This document shows positions 49,248-57,377 of a DNA stretch of 64,000 nt, piece after piece. A program made the translations under genes and the position numbers. Source of the DNA: Gammaproteobacteria bacterium (GTDB lineage: Bacteria; Pseudomonadota; Gammaproteobacteria; Pseudomonadales; Alcanivoracaceae); the NCBI GenBank assembly GCA_018067045.1, contig JAGPVL010000007.1, positions 27,866-91,865 of the forward strand, written 5' to 3'. Under the pieces are notes generated by a model, which saw nothing but the letters and a program-made list of their open reading frames with translations, did not search any database and was not told the origin of the DNA. The stretch's first letter is position 1. Each line of letters begins with the position of its first letter.

Positions 49248-50627
49248 AATCACTTCCACTGTCTGCAACAAAATCATCACATCCAATAACAAACTGTTGT
49301 TCTTCACGTAATACATATCGAACTCGAGCTTGTGCAACGAATCCGCCACTGAAGCCCCATAAGGATAGTTAAGTTGCGCCCACCCGGTTAATCCTGGCTT
49401 GACGCGGTGTCGCTCGCCGTAAAACGGCAGTTCGTTTGTCAGCTGCTCGACAAAAACAGGACGTTCTGGGCGCGGACCAACAAAAGCCATTTCGCCCATA
49501 AAGATATTAAAAAGCTGAGGCAACTCATCAACACGATACTTACGAAGAAACTCTCCCACGCGCGTAACGCGCATATCATTTTTCTGTGCCCACTGAGCGC
49601 CTTCCTTTTCAGCATTTTGAATCATGCTGCGAAACTTATGCACTCTAAAGACCTCACCGTTGTGACCAACCCGATCTTGGCTATACAGCACAGGCGCTCG
49701 CCAGCCATCGCTGACTTTGATCGCAATAACGGCAGCCAGCATCAGTGGCCACGTCATGGCGAGAATCATTATTGAGGCAAATACGTCGAAAAAACGCATG
49801 CTCCAGCGACGCATCCCTCTATTGCCACAGCCATCACTAAAGATTAGCCAGCTAGGCTTCAACAACGACACATCAATACGCTGAGCTTCACGTTCAATAA
49901 ACGTCAGCACATCGGTAACACGCACGCCGGCCAACTTGCACTCGAGCAATTCCTTAACTGGCATACCTGCCCGCTGGTCATCGACAGCGACGACGATTTC
50001 TTCAATACCGAACTTTCTCGCAATAGATAGCAACGAACCTGAGTGGCGAATCAACATCTTCCCTTCCACCAATGATTCCTGGCCCAAAACAGGAAGGTAC
50101 CCAGATAGCTCAAAGCCGCGTTGATCGGATTTCCGACGCAAGCGTCGTGCCACGAGGTTCGCTTTATTGCCGGCACCCAAAACCAACACACGGCTACGCA
50201 ATGCGTTTTGATTAATGTATTGAGAAAATACCGCGCGAACAGCAAGAACAATAAGGAAGGCCAAACCGAGGCTAATCAACAAGGCGCCACGACCCAAAAA
50301 TACCGTTGGCCACAGGTAAAAGACCATCGTCAATGCCACGCCACCGATCACGAACGCAACAATGGTACGTAACAGAACGCCTATCATCCCGTCACGCAAG
50401 TTAGGCTGATACAACCCAAGCGCCTGCATGCAAACATAAAGGACCGCGGCAATCACAAGCGCACGCACCTCGAGCACACCAATATGGGCACTAACAAGAT
50501 TAGGGTCTTCAAAGAAGCGGAGAAATGAACCGGCGTAAACAGACAAGATCAGAACTACGATCTCAAGTAAGCCAAGCATCAAATAGGCAAGATGAAAGTG
50601 ATGACGAAAGAACCGTACGGTAGCCAC
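49227..50627 (-). CDS. Initiating polyprenyl-phosphate sugar-1-phosphate transferase
   Basis: 466-residue membrane enzyme that starts repeat-unit synthesis by transferring a sugar phosphate to undecaprenyl phosphate. There are four to five N-terminal spans, a Rossmann-like segment (RVLVLGAGNKANLVARRLRR) and a C-terminal bacterial sugar transferase domain: APVLYSQDRVGHNGEVFRVH, KFRSMIQNAEKEGA, VDELPQLFNIFMGEMAFVGP in parts, KPGLTGWAQLNYPYG. This is the EpsB/WcaJ type found with exosortase A. GTG start at 50627 has AGAGGGA upstream. It is the first gene of the cluster, behind a 530-bp spacer with a CRP-like site. Confidence 0.92.
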   Translation of the reverse strand: MATVRFFRHHFHLAYLMLGLLEIVVLILSVYAGSFLRFFEDPNLVSAHIGVLEVRALVIAAVLYVCMQALGLYQPNLRDGMIGVLLRTIVAFVIGGVALTMVFYLWPTVFLGRGALLISLGLAFLIVLAVRAVFSQYINQNALRSRVLVLGAGNKANLVARRLRRKSDQRGFELSGYLPVLGQESLVEGKMLIRHSGSLLSIARKFGIEEIVVAVDDQRAGMPVKELLECKLAGVRVTDVLTFIEREAQRIDVSLLKPSWLIFSDGCGNRGMRRWSMRFFDVFASIMILAMTWPLMLAAVIAIKVSDGWRAPVLYSQDRVGHNGEVFRVHKFRSMIQNAEKEGAQWAQKNDMRVTRVGEFLRKYRVDELPQLFNIFMGEMAFVGPRPERPVFVEQLTNELPFYGERHRVKPGLTGWAQLNYPYGASVADSLHKLEFDMYYVKNNSLLLDVMILLQTVEVILFGRGR

Positions 50628-51157
50628 GCTAAATCCCTCTAATCAGGCCCGCATCCTGCGGTCCCCCATTACCCTAAAACCCAAAGCCGTAGTTATTGCT
50701 TGGCTCAACTAAGCTGCTCAAATGCAGAATCCGACTGTTATGTTTTAAGTATCTTGCTGTCGGCTGGCTAAACTATGCTTATGTGAACTGGCTCACAATA
50801 CGAATTTCTACTAAGCCAAATATTTAGCAAAATACTCAGAACCAATAAAAGGTCCTTCTTTTCGCTCAGCTATACGTATAACTCAATGCTCTCGGTAGGC
50901 TGGGGCAGCCATCGTACGCCCATCAAGCAGGCACCCTGTCATCTATTCCTAGACAAATGGCATGGCGAAACCACTATGAAATCAGTCAGTTAAGGACTAC
51001 GCCGAGTACGCCGAGTAGGGCTAATACAATAGCCTCAGCGCAAGAAGAGGATAAGATAAAAGAATGACTCCGCGGGAGACCAGAAAGAACTAGCCTGCAG
51101 AGCCATTAAAGTGAAATCATTTTGTTTTTGTTAGACAAGTGTAAAGCTAAGCGAAAA
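50628..51157. other. 530-bp spacer upstream of the exopolysaccharide cluster
   Basis: No credible gene. It holds a perfect TGTGA-N6-TCACA palindrome (50782-50797), candidate minus-strand -10 hexamers (CATAAC at 50737-50742, GATACT at 50748-50753) and a 9-bp tandem repeat TACGCCGAG x2 (50998-51015). No terminator is obvious after iscS at 51158. Confidence 0.7.
50782..50797. promoter_or_regulatory. CRP/Vfr-like binding site
   Basis: TGTGAACTGGCTCACA matches both half-sites of the CRP consensus (TGTGA-N6-TCACA) exactly and is flanked by AT-rich bases. It lies about 155 bp upstream of the GTG of the sugar transferase gene, the first gene of the exopolysaccharide cluster, suggesting control by a CRP/Vfr-type regulator and cAMP or carbon state. 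Confidence 0.6.
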
Positions 51158-52303
51158 CTAGCCTCTTAATTTCGTCACTTTGTCGACGACATGCTCGATC
51201 GTGCTCTCGATCTCTGCAGAAGTTGTCTCTCGTCCGATCGCAAAACGAATAGATGAATGCGCGAGCTTATCACTGAGCCCCATGGCTTTGAGCACATAAG
51301 ATGGATCCAGCGATGCCGACGTGCAGGCGGACCCAGACGAGACGGCAATGTCGCTCAAAGAGGTCAGCAAAAGCTCTCCGTTAACCCCGTCAAACGCAAC
51401 GTTAATGTGTCCCGGCAAACGCTTATCGGCGTGGCCATTTAGGTACACACCACCCAGCGCATTCAATCCGGACCAAAGTCGCTGCCGCAACACGGTTAAA
51501 CGCTTGCAGTCATCGGCAATGGATTGAGAAGCCAACGCAAACGCTTCGCCCATGCCGACGATTTGATGGCTGGCTAATGTGCCTGAGCGATGACCACGTT
51601 CGTGTCCTCCACCGTGCATTTGCGCGGCAATTTTCACTTCTGGACTACGCCGAACATACAAAGCCCCAATCCCTTTGGGCCCATATATTTTGTGCGCAGA
51701 GAACGACATCAAATCGACTGGCAACAGCGCTAAATCAATTGCAATTTTTCCGGCGGTTTGCGCGGCATCCACATGAAATAAAATATCCCGTGCGCGGCAC
51801 AGCGCACCTATCTCGGCAATATCACTCAACACACCGGTTTCATTGTTCGCATGCATCACTGACACCAACACGGTGTCGTCTTCTAGCGCCGCCTCAATGC
51901 GTTCCGCCGACACAGTGCCGTCTTGCTCGGGCGCAACATAGGTCACACGGAAACCCTGATCTTCAAGCCAGCGACAGGTATCAATCACCGCTTTATGTTC
52001 CGTTTGCGCCGTCACAATATGTTTGCCGCGCGCCTGCCGAGCGAAAGCCGCGCCCTTAATCGCTAAGTTATCGGATTCTGTCGCACCACTGGTCCAGACA
52101 ATTTCCCGCGGGTCTGCACCGACTAAATCCGCCACCTGGCGCCGAGCATTTTCAACCGCCTCTTCCGCTAACCAACCATAAACATGCGAGCGTGAGGCAG
52201 GGTTGCCAAACTGGCTGTCGCTGCCCATAAAGGCCATCATTCGCGCAATCACCGACGGCGCCACCGGCGTCGTTGCGGCGTAATCAAGGTAGATAGGCTT
52301 CAT
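51158..52303 (-). CDS. iscS: Cysteine desulfurase IscS, short C-terminus
   Basis: PLP enzyme providing sulfur for clusters, tRNA thiolation and other uses. The 381-residue protein starts [16 protein letters not shown], has [14 protein letters not shown], the PLP lysine in [12 protein letters not shown], and active-site C327 in [17 protein letters not shown]. It ends VTKLRG, at the point equivalent to E. coli GRLRD, so the last ~20 residues that contact IscU are absent. It overlaps iscR by four bases, but no iscU follows; 530 bp of spacer comes next. It probably serves thiolation or works with SUF scaffolds. Confidence 0.93.
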   Translation of the reverse strand: MKPIYLDYAATTPVAPSVIARMMAFMGSDSQFGNPASRSHVYGWLAEEAVENARRQVADLVGADPREIVWTSGATESDNLAIKGAAFARQARGKHIVTAQTEHKAVIDTCRWLEDQGFRVTYVAPEQDGTVSAERIEAALEDDTVLVSVMHANNETGVLSDIAEIGALCRARDILFHVDAAQTAGKIAIDLALLPVDLMSFSAHKIYGPKGIGALYVRRSPEVKIAAQMHGGGHERGHRSGTLASHQIVGMGEAFALASQSIADDCKRLTVLRQRLWSGLNALGGVYLNGHADKRLPGHINVAFDGVNGELLLTSLSDIAVSSGSACTSASLDPSYVLKAMGLSDKLAHSSIRFAIGRETTSAEIESTIEHVVDKVTKLRG

Positions 52304-52770
52304 GATTGAATAAGCGAAAGACGGCGCGCGTCACGCTGCTGATTTTGACGATCAGCGATACCGCGCACTTCTTGGCGAGCAACCAAATCGCCTAGGGAAA
52401 TATCGGTCAGAAACTGATGGATCTGCTCGGATAAATCCGACCAGAGATAATGCGTTAGGCACGTCACGCCTTCTTGGCAATCTCCTTGTCCACCACACCG
52501 AGTAGCGTCAACGGACTCATCCACCGCATCAATGACGCTGGCAACGCTGACATCTGCCGCCGCGCCACTTAAACGATAACCGCCACCAGGACCACGCACA
52601 CTCACCACCAATCCGCGGCGACGCAATTTGGCAAACAGCTGCTCAAGGTAAGAAATTGAAATGGCTTGGCGCTCAGCGATATCGGCAAGCGATACCGCTC
52701 CGTCTTCCGCGTGCAGAGCAAGATCAAGCATGGCCGTCACAGCATAGCGGCCTTTGGTGGTTAGTCTCAT
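52300..52770 (-). CDS. iscR: Fe-S cluster regulator IscR
   Basis: Rrf2-family winged-helix repressor that senses cellular Fe-S supply with its own [2Fe-2S] cluster. The 156-residue protein begins [20 protein letters not shown]. It has the HTH part [30 protein letters not shown] and [11 protein letters not shown], and the cluster ligands C92, C98, C104 plus H107 at the same positions as E. coli IscR. The ATG at 52770 is chosen over GTG 52776 because it fits the family start. A type-1 operator lies upstream (52808-52832), so autoregulation is expected; a second site lies at sufB. Confidence 0.96.
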   Translation of the reverse strand: MRLTTKGRYAVTAMLDLALHAEDGAVSLADIAERQAISISYLEQLFAKLRRRGLVVSVRGPGGGYRLSGAAADVSVASVIDAVDESVDATRCGGQGDCQEGVTCLTHYLWSDLSEQIHQFLTDISLGDLVARQEVRGIADRQNQQRDARRLSLIQS

Positions 52771-52807
52771 ATCCACACGTCCGGTAGGGGAATATGAGAA
52801 GGCTACT

Positions 52808-52832
52808 AATCCCGACTATTTTGGTCAAGTAT
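52808..52832 (-). promoter_or_regulatory. IscR type-1 operator and iscR promoter -35
   Basis: On the minus strand the 25-bp element starts ATACTTGACC and ends AGTCGGGATT around AAAAT. It agrees with the E. coli IscR type-1 consensus at 22 of 25 positions by hand alignment. It contains TTGACC, a good -35, with TAGCCT 17 bp downstream as a weak -10. This is the classic arrangement for IscR autorepression. Confidence 0.78.
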
Positions 52833-53015
52833 TCCGATCATATTTAGTGCAGGCTGAAGGGCGAATAGCGAGAAGGCATACCGAAAGGCGGTAGCAAGTC
52901 GACGCTCCACTCTCCGCCTTGAAACGACTTATTCGAAACAAGGTAACCAATACGGTCACCGAGTAGAGCCAAGAGCCAGCTAACCGAAAACCCGCTCAGC
53001 CCCAACACATAAGCA

Positions 53016-53798
53016 CTAATCCGTGCCTTCCGCTTTAACCGAATCAAAATCTTCATCGTTTAGCTCCGGCAGCCGCTCATCGCAGCTACGGATGCCCTGC
53101 TCCGATAGCGACGAGCACATGCGGTCAATTTTCGTATCAACGGCATGCATATGGTCAAGCAATAGATGGATCGCTTGCGCGACGGGATCCGGCATATCGT
53201 CGGTAACGCCATACGCCTCAAAGCCAAGTTTCTTGGCCATTTCTTCGCGATTACGGTCCGTCTGACTATCCGCATCAACCGTCGGTGCACGCGATATAAC
53301 CCGACCAGGAATACCCACAACCGTCGCGCCAGCCGGAACATCTTTCGTCACAACCGAATTCGAACCAACGCGACCATCCTGACCCACCGTAATCGGGCCG
53401 AGCACCTTGGCACCCGCGCCCACGACCACGCCGTTAGCTAACGTTGGATGGCGTTTGCCTTTATTCCAGCTGGTGCCACCCAGCGTCACGCCGTGATATA
53501 GGGTTACGTCATCACCAATCTCTGCCGTCTCACCAATCACCACACCCATGCCGTGATCAATAAAAAAACGGCGGCCAATGGTTGCGCCGGGATGAATTTC
53601 AATGCCCGTTAACCAGCGACTAAACGACGAAATAATTCGCGCGGATAATTTCCAATTGCTGCGCCATAGCCTATGCGCAAGCCGATGAAAAATAATCGCG
53701 TGCAGCCCAGGATAGTTCAGCACGACCTCAATGCTGCTACGCGCAGCCGGGTCACGATGAAACACAGACTGTATATCCTCGCGAATACGTTCAAACAT
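53016..53798 (-). CDS. cysE: Serine O-acetyltransferase
   Basis: First step of cysteine synthesis: acetyl-CoA plus serine to O-acetylserine. The 260-residue protein has the N-terminal helical domain ([15 protein letters not shown]) and left-handed hexapeptide repeats ([56 protein letters not shown]). ATG at 53798 follows AGGAG by seven bases. It sits between trmJ and iscR as in other gammaproteobacteria, coupling cysteine supply to Fe-S assembly. The 245 bp before iscR hold the IscR operator and nothing else I recognise. Confidence 0.95.
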   Translation of the reverse strand: MFERIREDIQSVFHRDPAARSSIEVVLNYPGLHAIIFHRLAHRLWRSNWKLSARIISSFSRWLTGIEIHPGATIGRRFFIDHGMGVVIGETAEIGDDVTLYHGVTLGGTSWNKGKRHPTLANGVVVGAGAKVLGPITVGQDGRVGSNSVVTKDVPAGATVVGIPGRVISRAPTVDADSQTDRNREEMAKKLGFEAYGVTDDMPDPVAQAIHLLLDHMHAVDTKIDRMCSSLSEQGIRSCDERLPELNDEDFDSVKAEGTD

Positions 53799-53837
53799 CA
53801 ACGCTCTCCTATTAAAACCAATACCGGCATTTTCGCC

Positions 53838-54605
53838 TTAATCGTCTGCTTTATCGAATGTCTTTTCCACACCAGACAATACGCCGCGAAGAATACTCAC
53901 TTCCATTTTATCAGGCCGCGCGCGCATAAACAGACGACGTAGTCGCGTAACAACTTGCGCAGGGTTATCCGGGTTCAAAAAGCCAGCGCGGATACTCACC
54001 CGCTGTAAGTGCTCCAGTAAGCGCTCAACGTCATCGCTGCTGGCCGGCGGCTCATCCCAAACAAGCTCAGGCAGAACCATCGTGTGGCGCCGAGAACGCG
54101 CGTCAGGTCGTTCGATCTCGTCACCCACAATCGCCATACGCAGTTCGTACGCAATCAGCTGCACGGCGGACGCCACGTTCAAAACACCGTATTCACTATT
54201 CGCAGGAATCGAGACGTGTAAATGACAACGCTGTAATTCTTCGTTGGTCAGGCCACGGTCCTCTCGGCCAAATAAGATGGCCACCTTGACGCTGTCTTCC
54301 CCAGCGACCTTCTCCGCCAACTGCCGTGCAGTCACCGACGGCCAAGGGATGCGACGTTGACGTGCACTCGTACCAATCACCAGCTCAGCATCGGCCAACG
54401 CTTCATCGACCGAACCACAAACTTGTGCGTTCTCGAGGATTTCTGCGGCACCGCTAGCGCGCGCGGTTGCCTCCGCACAGGGAAACTCCTTTGGGCTAAC
54501 CAAGCGCAAATCCGACAGGCCCATAGTTTTCATGGCCCGTGCAGCAGCGCCGATATTGCCGGGATGGGAGGTTTCAATCATGACAATTCGAATTCGGTCG
54601 AGCAT
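53838..54605 (-). CDS. trmJ: tRNA 2'-O-methyltransferase TrmJ
   Basis: SPOUT-fold enzyme that methylates ribose 32 of several tRNAs. From the ATG at 54605 the 255-residue protein starts MLDRIRIVMIETSHPGNIGA. It contains the trefoil-knot motifs ILFGREDRGLTNEELQRC and IPANSEYGVLNVASAVQLI, and has the C-terminal extension expected of TrmJ. The longer open frame to 54680 has no family support. It lies divergent from suhB and 39 bp upstream of cysE. Confidence 0.93.
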   Translation of the reverse strand: MLDRIRIVMIETSHPGNIGAAARAMKTMGLSDLRLVSPKEFPCAEATARASGAAEILENAQVCGSVDEALADAELVIGTSARQRRIPWPSVTARQLAEKVAGEDSVKVAILFGREDRGLTNEELQRCHLHVSIPANSEYGVLNVASAVQLIAYELRMAIVGDEIERPDARSRRHTMVLPELVWDEPPASSDDVERLLEHLQRVSIRAGFLNPDNPAQVVTRLRRLFMRARPDKMEVSILRGVLSGVEKTFDKADD

Positions 54606-54977
54606 GGGCAAGTCTAATCCGCATAATTCAATAAGCGCGCATGATAACAGAAGGCTGCAGCAAGGATGACACTGACCCACCTAATGTCCGACGCGACCGC
54701 GCCCTATCTTACCTTCGAGGGCGTCGGTGCAGAGCCGATATAAAGAACAGGCCGTCGAGCATGATCCACAATAAGCCCGTAAGCCACGCCTCTCCGCGCC
54801 AGCAGCGCGATACAAATGGGACTCGTGAAATAGATAATAGCTACATAATAGCCCACGCATTTGCTACAATCCGCCGCCTGACAGCCAGTGACACGCCCTG
54901 CGTGTAGGTGTTTGCCTCATTGTTCTCAATGTGTGCCACCACCGCCACTGCCCCGCTCTTTTACAGGAATCCAAACC
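54606..54977. other. Divergent trmJ/suhB control region
   Basis: 372 bp between divergent genes. On the plus strand TGCTACAAT (54862-54870) is an extended -10 promoter for suhB, giving a leader of about 100 bases. A GC-rich inverted sequence with CCGACGC and GCGTCGG arms lies near 54700. I see no small gene. Confidence 0.6.
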
Positions 54978-55799
54978 ATGCTGGCTCCCCAGGTCAACAT
55001 CGCCGCACGTGCCGCCCGCGAAGCAGGCAAAATTATTCGCCGTGCCGCCGAAGATGTTTCGTCTATCGACGTGCAAAAGAAAGGCATGAACGATTTTGTC
55101 ACCGAAGTGGATCGCGCCTGTGAGCAGACCATCATCATGGCGATCAAGAAGTCTTACCCAGATCACAGCATTTTGGGTGAAGAATCTGGGTTCACCGAGG
55201 GCTCTGGCGAAGGCAAGGATTGGGAATGGGTCATCGACCCCCTCGACGGTACCACCAATTTCATCCACGGCTTTCCGCAGTACTGCATCTCTATCGCCCT
55301 TAAACATAAAGGCCGCGTTGAACACGGCCTAATTTATGATCCCCTACGTGAAGAAGAATTCAGTGCTAGCCGCGGTCGCGGTGCAGCGCTAAACGGCCGA
55401 CGCTTACGCGTCACTAACCTACCATCTCTGGCTGGCGCACTCATCGGCACAGGCTTCCCGTTCCGTAAAGACCAAGCGCCCCATATGGACGCCTACCTTG
55501 CGATGTTTAAAGATATTGCCAGCGAAGCAGCAGGCCTACGTCGCCCCGGTTCTGCCGCGCTCGACCTCGCTTGGTTGGCTGCCGGTCGTATGGATGGATT
55601 CTTCGAGCTGGGATTGTCGGAGTGGGATATCGCGGCGGGATCATTAATGGTGACAGAGGCAGGTGGTTTGATTGGCGATATCGCCGGCGGCCATCGCCAC
55701 ATGGAAAACGGCAACGTCGTGGCTGCTTCGCCCAAAGTATTTAAAAGCTTGCTGCAAAAAATTCAGCCGCACTTAACGGCGGCACTGAAAGCGAAATAA
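54978..55799 (+). CDS. suhB: Inositol monophosphatase family protein SuhB
   Basis: Mg-dependent inositol-1-phosphatase; in E. coli SuhB also takes part in rRNA antitermination complexes. The 273-residue protein has the metal motifs LGEESG and WVIDPLDGTTNFIHGFP, then LRRPGSAALDLAWLAAGRMDG and SEWDIAAGSLMVTEAGG. The ATG at 54978 follows AGGA by nine bases; in-frame start 54888 lies upstream of any ribosome site and lacks homology. A strong terminator follows directly. Confidence 0.95.
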   Translation: MLAPQVNIAARAAREAGKIIRRAAEDVSSIDVQKKGMNDFVTEVDRACEQTIIMAIKKSYPDHSILGEESGFTEGSGEGKDWEWVIDPLDGTTNFIHGFPQYCISIALKHKGRVEHGLIYDPLREEEFSASRGRGAALNGRRLRVTNLPSLAGALIGTGFPFRKDQAPHMDAYLAMFKDIASEAAGLRRPGSAALDLAWLAAGRMDGFFELGLSEWDIAAGSLMVTEAGGLIGDIAGGHRHMENGNVVAASPKVFKSLLQKIQPHLTAALKAK

Positions 55800-55826
55800 A
55801 AAACGCGCCGAAAGGCGCGTTTTTTT
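55798..55826. terminator. Bidirectional intrinsic terminator after suhB
   Basis: AAAAAACGCGCC and GGCGCGTTTTTT form the stem around a GAAA tetraloop, with T runs on both strands. It separates plus-strand suhB from minus-strand yqhA. Confidence 0.95.
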
Positions 55827-55852
55827 CTGGTTCTTCTTTTTGCTACGTCTGT

Positions 55853-56392
55853 TTACGACTTCTCTTTGCCGCTACTCAGATCGCCCTCTAGGTCTTTATT
55901 GCCGCTGGGGCGACTCACCCGATCTAGAATGCCCATCGCAAACGCAGACAATACAAACGTCAGGTGAATCCAGACATACCACTGAATTTTACTGTCCGGC
56001 ACATTTTCCGCGTTCATAAATATTTTAAGCAGATGAATAGAGGAAATCGCGACGATCGACGCGGCCACCTTATTCTTCAAGCTGGTCGTGTCCATCTTAC
56101 CCAGCCACTTTAACTTCTCCGAACCTTCATCAATATCCAGTTGCGAGACAAAATTCTCATAACCGGAAAACATCACCATAACAATCAAGCCACCAACGAG
56201 CGCCAAATCAATCAGCGACAGAGCCAGCAGCACAACATCTGCTTCCGTCGCTTGGAATATGATCGGAAAAACATGAAACAGCTCTTGAAAGAATTTTACC
56301 GCCAGCACCAGCAGCACCAGACTCAAGCCAAGATAAATTGGCGCAAGGATCCAACGAGCCGAGTACATCAAGCGCTCTAAAAACTGTTCCAT
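55853..56392 (-). CDS. yqhA: UPF0114 membrane protein YqhA
   Basis: Inner-membrane protein of unknown function, widely conserved. The 179-residue protein is nearly collinear with E. coli Yqh[71 protein letters not shown]. Four membrane spans are predicted at about 16-36, 54-78, 108-128 and 137-155. The ATG at 56392 has AGGA seven bases upstream. The C-terminal 20 residues are a charged tail. It lies 54 bp downstream of secF. Confidence 0.92.
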   Translation of the reverse strand: MEQFLERLMYSARWILAPIYLGLSLVLLVLAVKFFQELFHVFPIIFQATEADVVLLALSLIDLALVGGLIVMVMFSGYENFVSQLDIDEGSEKLKWLGKMDTTSLKNKVAASIVAISSIHLLKIFMNAENVPDSKIQWYVWIHLTFVLSAFAMGILDRVSRPSGNKDLEGDLSSGKEKS

Positions 56393-56446
56393 ATGCTTTC
56401 CTATCAATTCTTTAACTGTCGATCAACCCGCTAACGCACCAGCTAA

Positions 56447-57367
56447 TTAAGGCATCTCATCGACTTCGGTGATTTCTGGAATAATGAAATCCTCCTTAGT
56501 CATATTCATCGCCAACGCAATGGTACAAACAATATAGATGGACGAGTACGTACCGATTAACACACCAATCGACATTGCCAACGAAAAGCCATGTACCGAT
56601 TCGCCGCCAAAGAATTGCAACGACAGCACCACAAGCCAGGTTGTCAGCGCGGTATTCACCGTTCGTCCCATGGTTTGCCGAATCGCATCGTTCACCACTT
56701 CCGCCGGATCGGTTAGCCGAGAGGTACGGAACGTATCGCGAACATAGTCCGCGATCACGATCGAGTCGTTAATCGAATAACCAATCAACGCCAGCAGCGC
56801 CGCCAATACGGTTAAATCAACCTGCCATTGGAACAAGGAAAATGCACCAATCACAATAATAACGTCGTGGAACAGAGCCGCCACGGCGGCGACACCAAAC
56901 TTATTCGAAAATCGAATCCAGACGTAGACGAGCATAAAGCCCAATGCCATCAGCAAGGCCAGCCCGGAATCGTCTCGCAGTTCATCGCCTACCTGCGGAC
57001 CAACAAATTCAACACGGCGTAGGTCTAACTCGGGCATCGCCGCCTTCAACTGATCAAACACTGCCTGCCCAGTCAAATCCGCCTTAATGTCGTCTTGCGG
57101 CGCAACGCGCACAACCATATCGTGCGCTGAACCGAAGTGCTGCAACACCGCACCCGAGAAAGGCGTATCCGCCAACGCAGCACGAGCCGTCTCTAGCTTA
57201 ATGTCGCTTTCCGCATGCACTTCAATCAGCGTGCCGCCGGTAAAGTCCAAGCCCAGATTCAAGCCGCGCGTAAAGAGCAACGCAATCGAGCCCAACACTA
57301 GCGCCGCTGAAATTGCGCCGAGAACATAGCGCGCCTTCATGAAATCAATATTTTTTAAGATGCTCAT
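56447..57367 (-). CDS. secF: Sec translocon accessory protein SecF
   Basis: Works with SecD and YajC to drive late steps of protein export using the proton gradient. The 306-residue protein begins MSILKNIDFMKARYVLGA. It has one N-terminal span, a periplasmic P1-like domain with GLDFTGGTLIEV, and five C-terminal spans including ALLALIGYSINDSIVIAD, whose Asp is conserved. It follows secD by 10 bp. Length and motifs are normal. Confidence 0.97.
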   Translation of the reverse strand: MSILKNIDFMKARYVLGAISAALVLGSIALLFTRGLNLGLDFTGGTLIEVHAESDIKLETARAALADTPFSGAVLQHFGSAHDMVVRVAPQDDIKADLTGQAVFDQLKAAMPELDLRRVEFVGPQVGDELRDDSGLALLMALGFMLVYVWIRFSNKFGVAAVAALFHDVIIVIGAFSLFQWQVDLTVLAALLALIGYSINDSIVIADYVRDTFRTSRLTDPAEVVNDAIRQTMGRTVNTALTTWLVVLSLQFFGGESVHGFSLAMSIGVLIGTYSSIYIVCTIALAMNMTKEDFIIPEITEVDEMP

Positions 57368-57377
57368 GGTTCGCCCC

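Noticed and set aside
26898..50627. Exosortase hidden among the membrane proteins
   Set aside because: The multi-span proteins are the Wzy-like ligase, GT2, sugar transferase and DUF218; none shows the Cys/Arg/His arrangement of exosortases.
52844..53056. 70-codon minus-strand open frame overlapping the 3' end of cysE
   Set aside because: It starts inside cysE in another frame, has no ribosome site or recognisable motif, and runs across the region next to the iscR operator.
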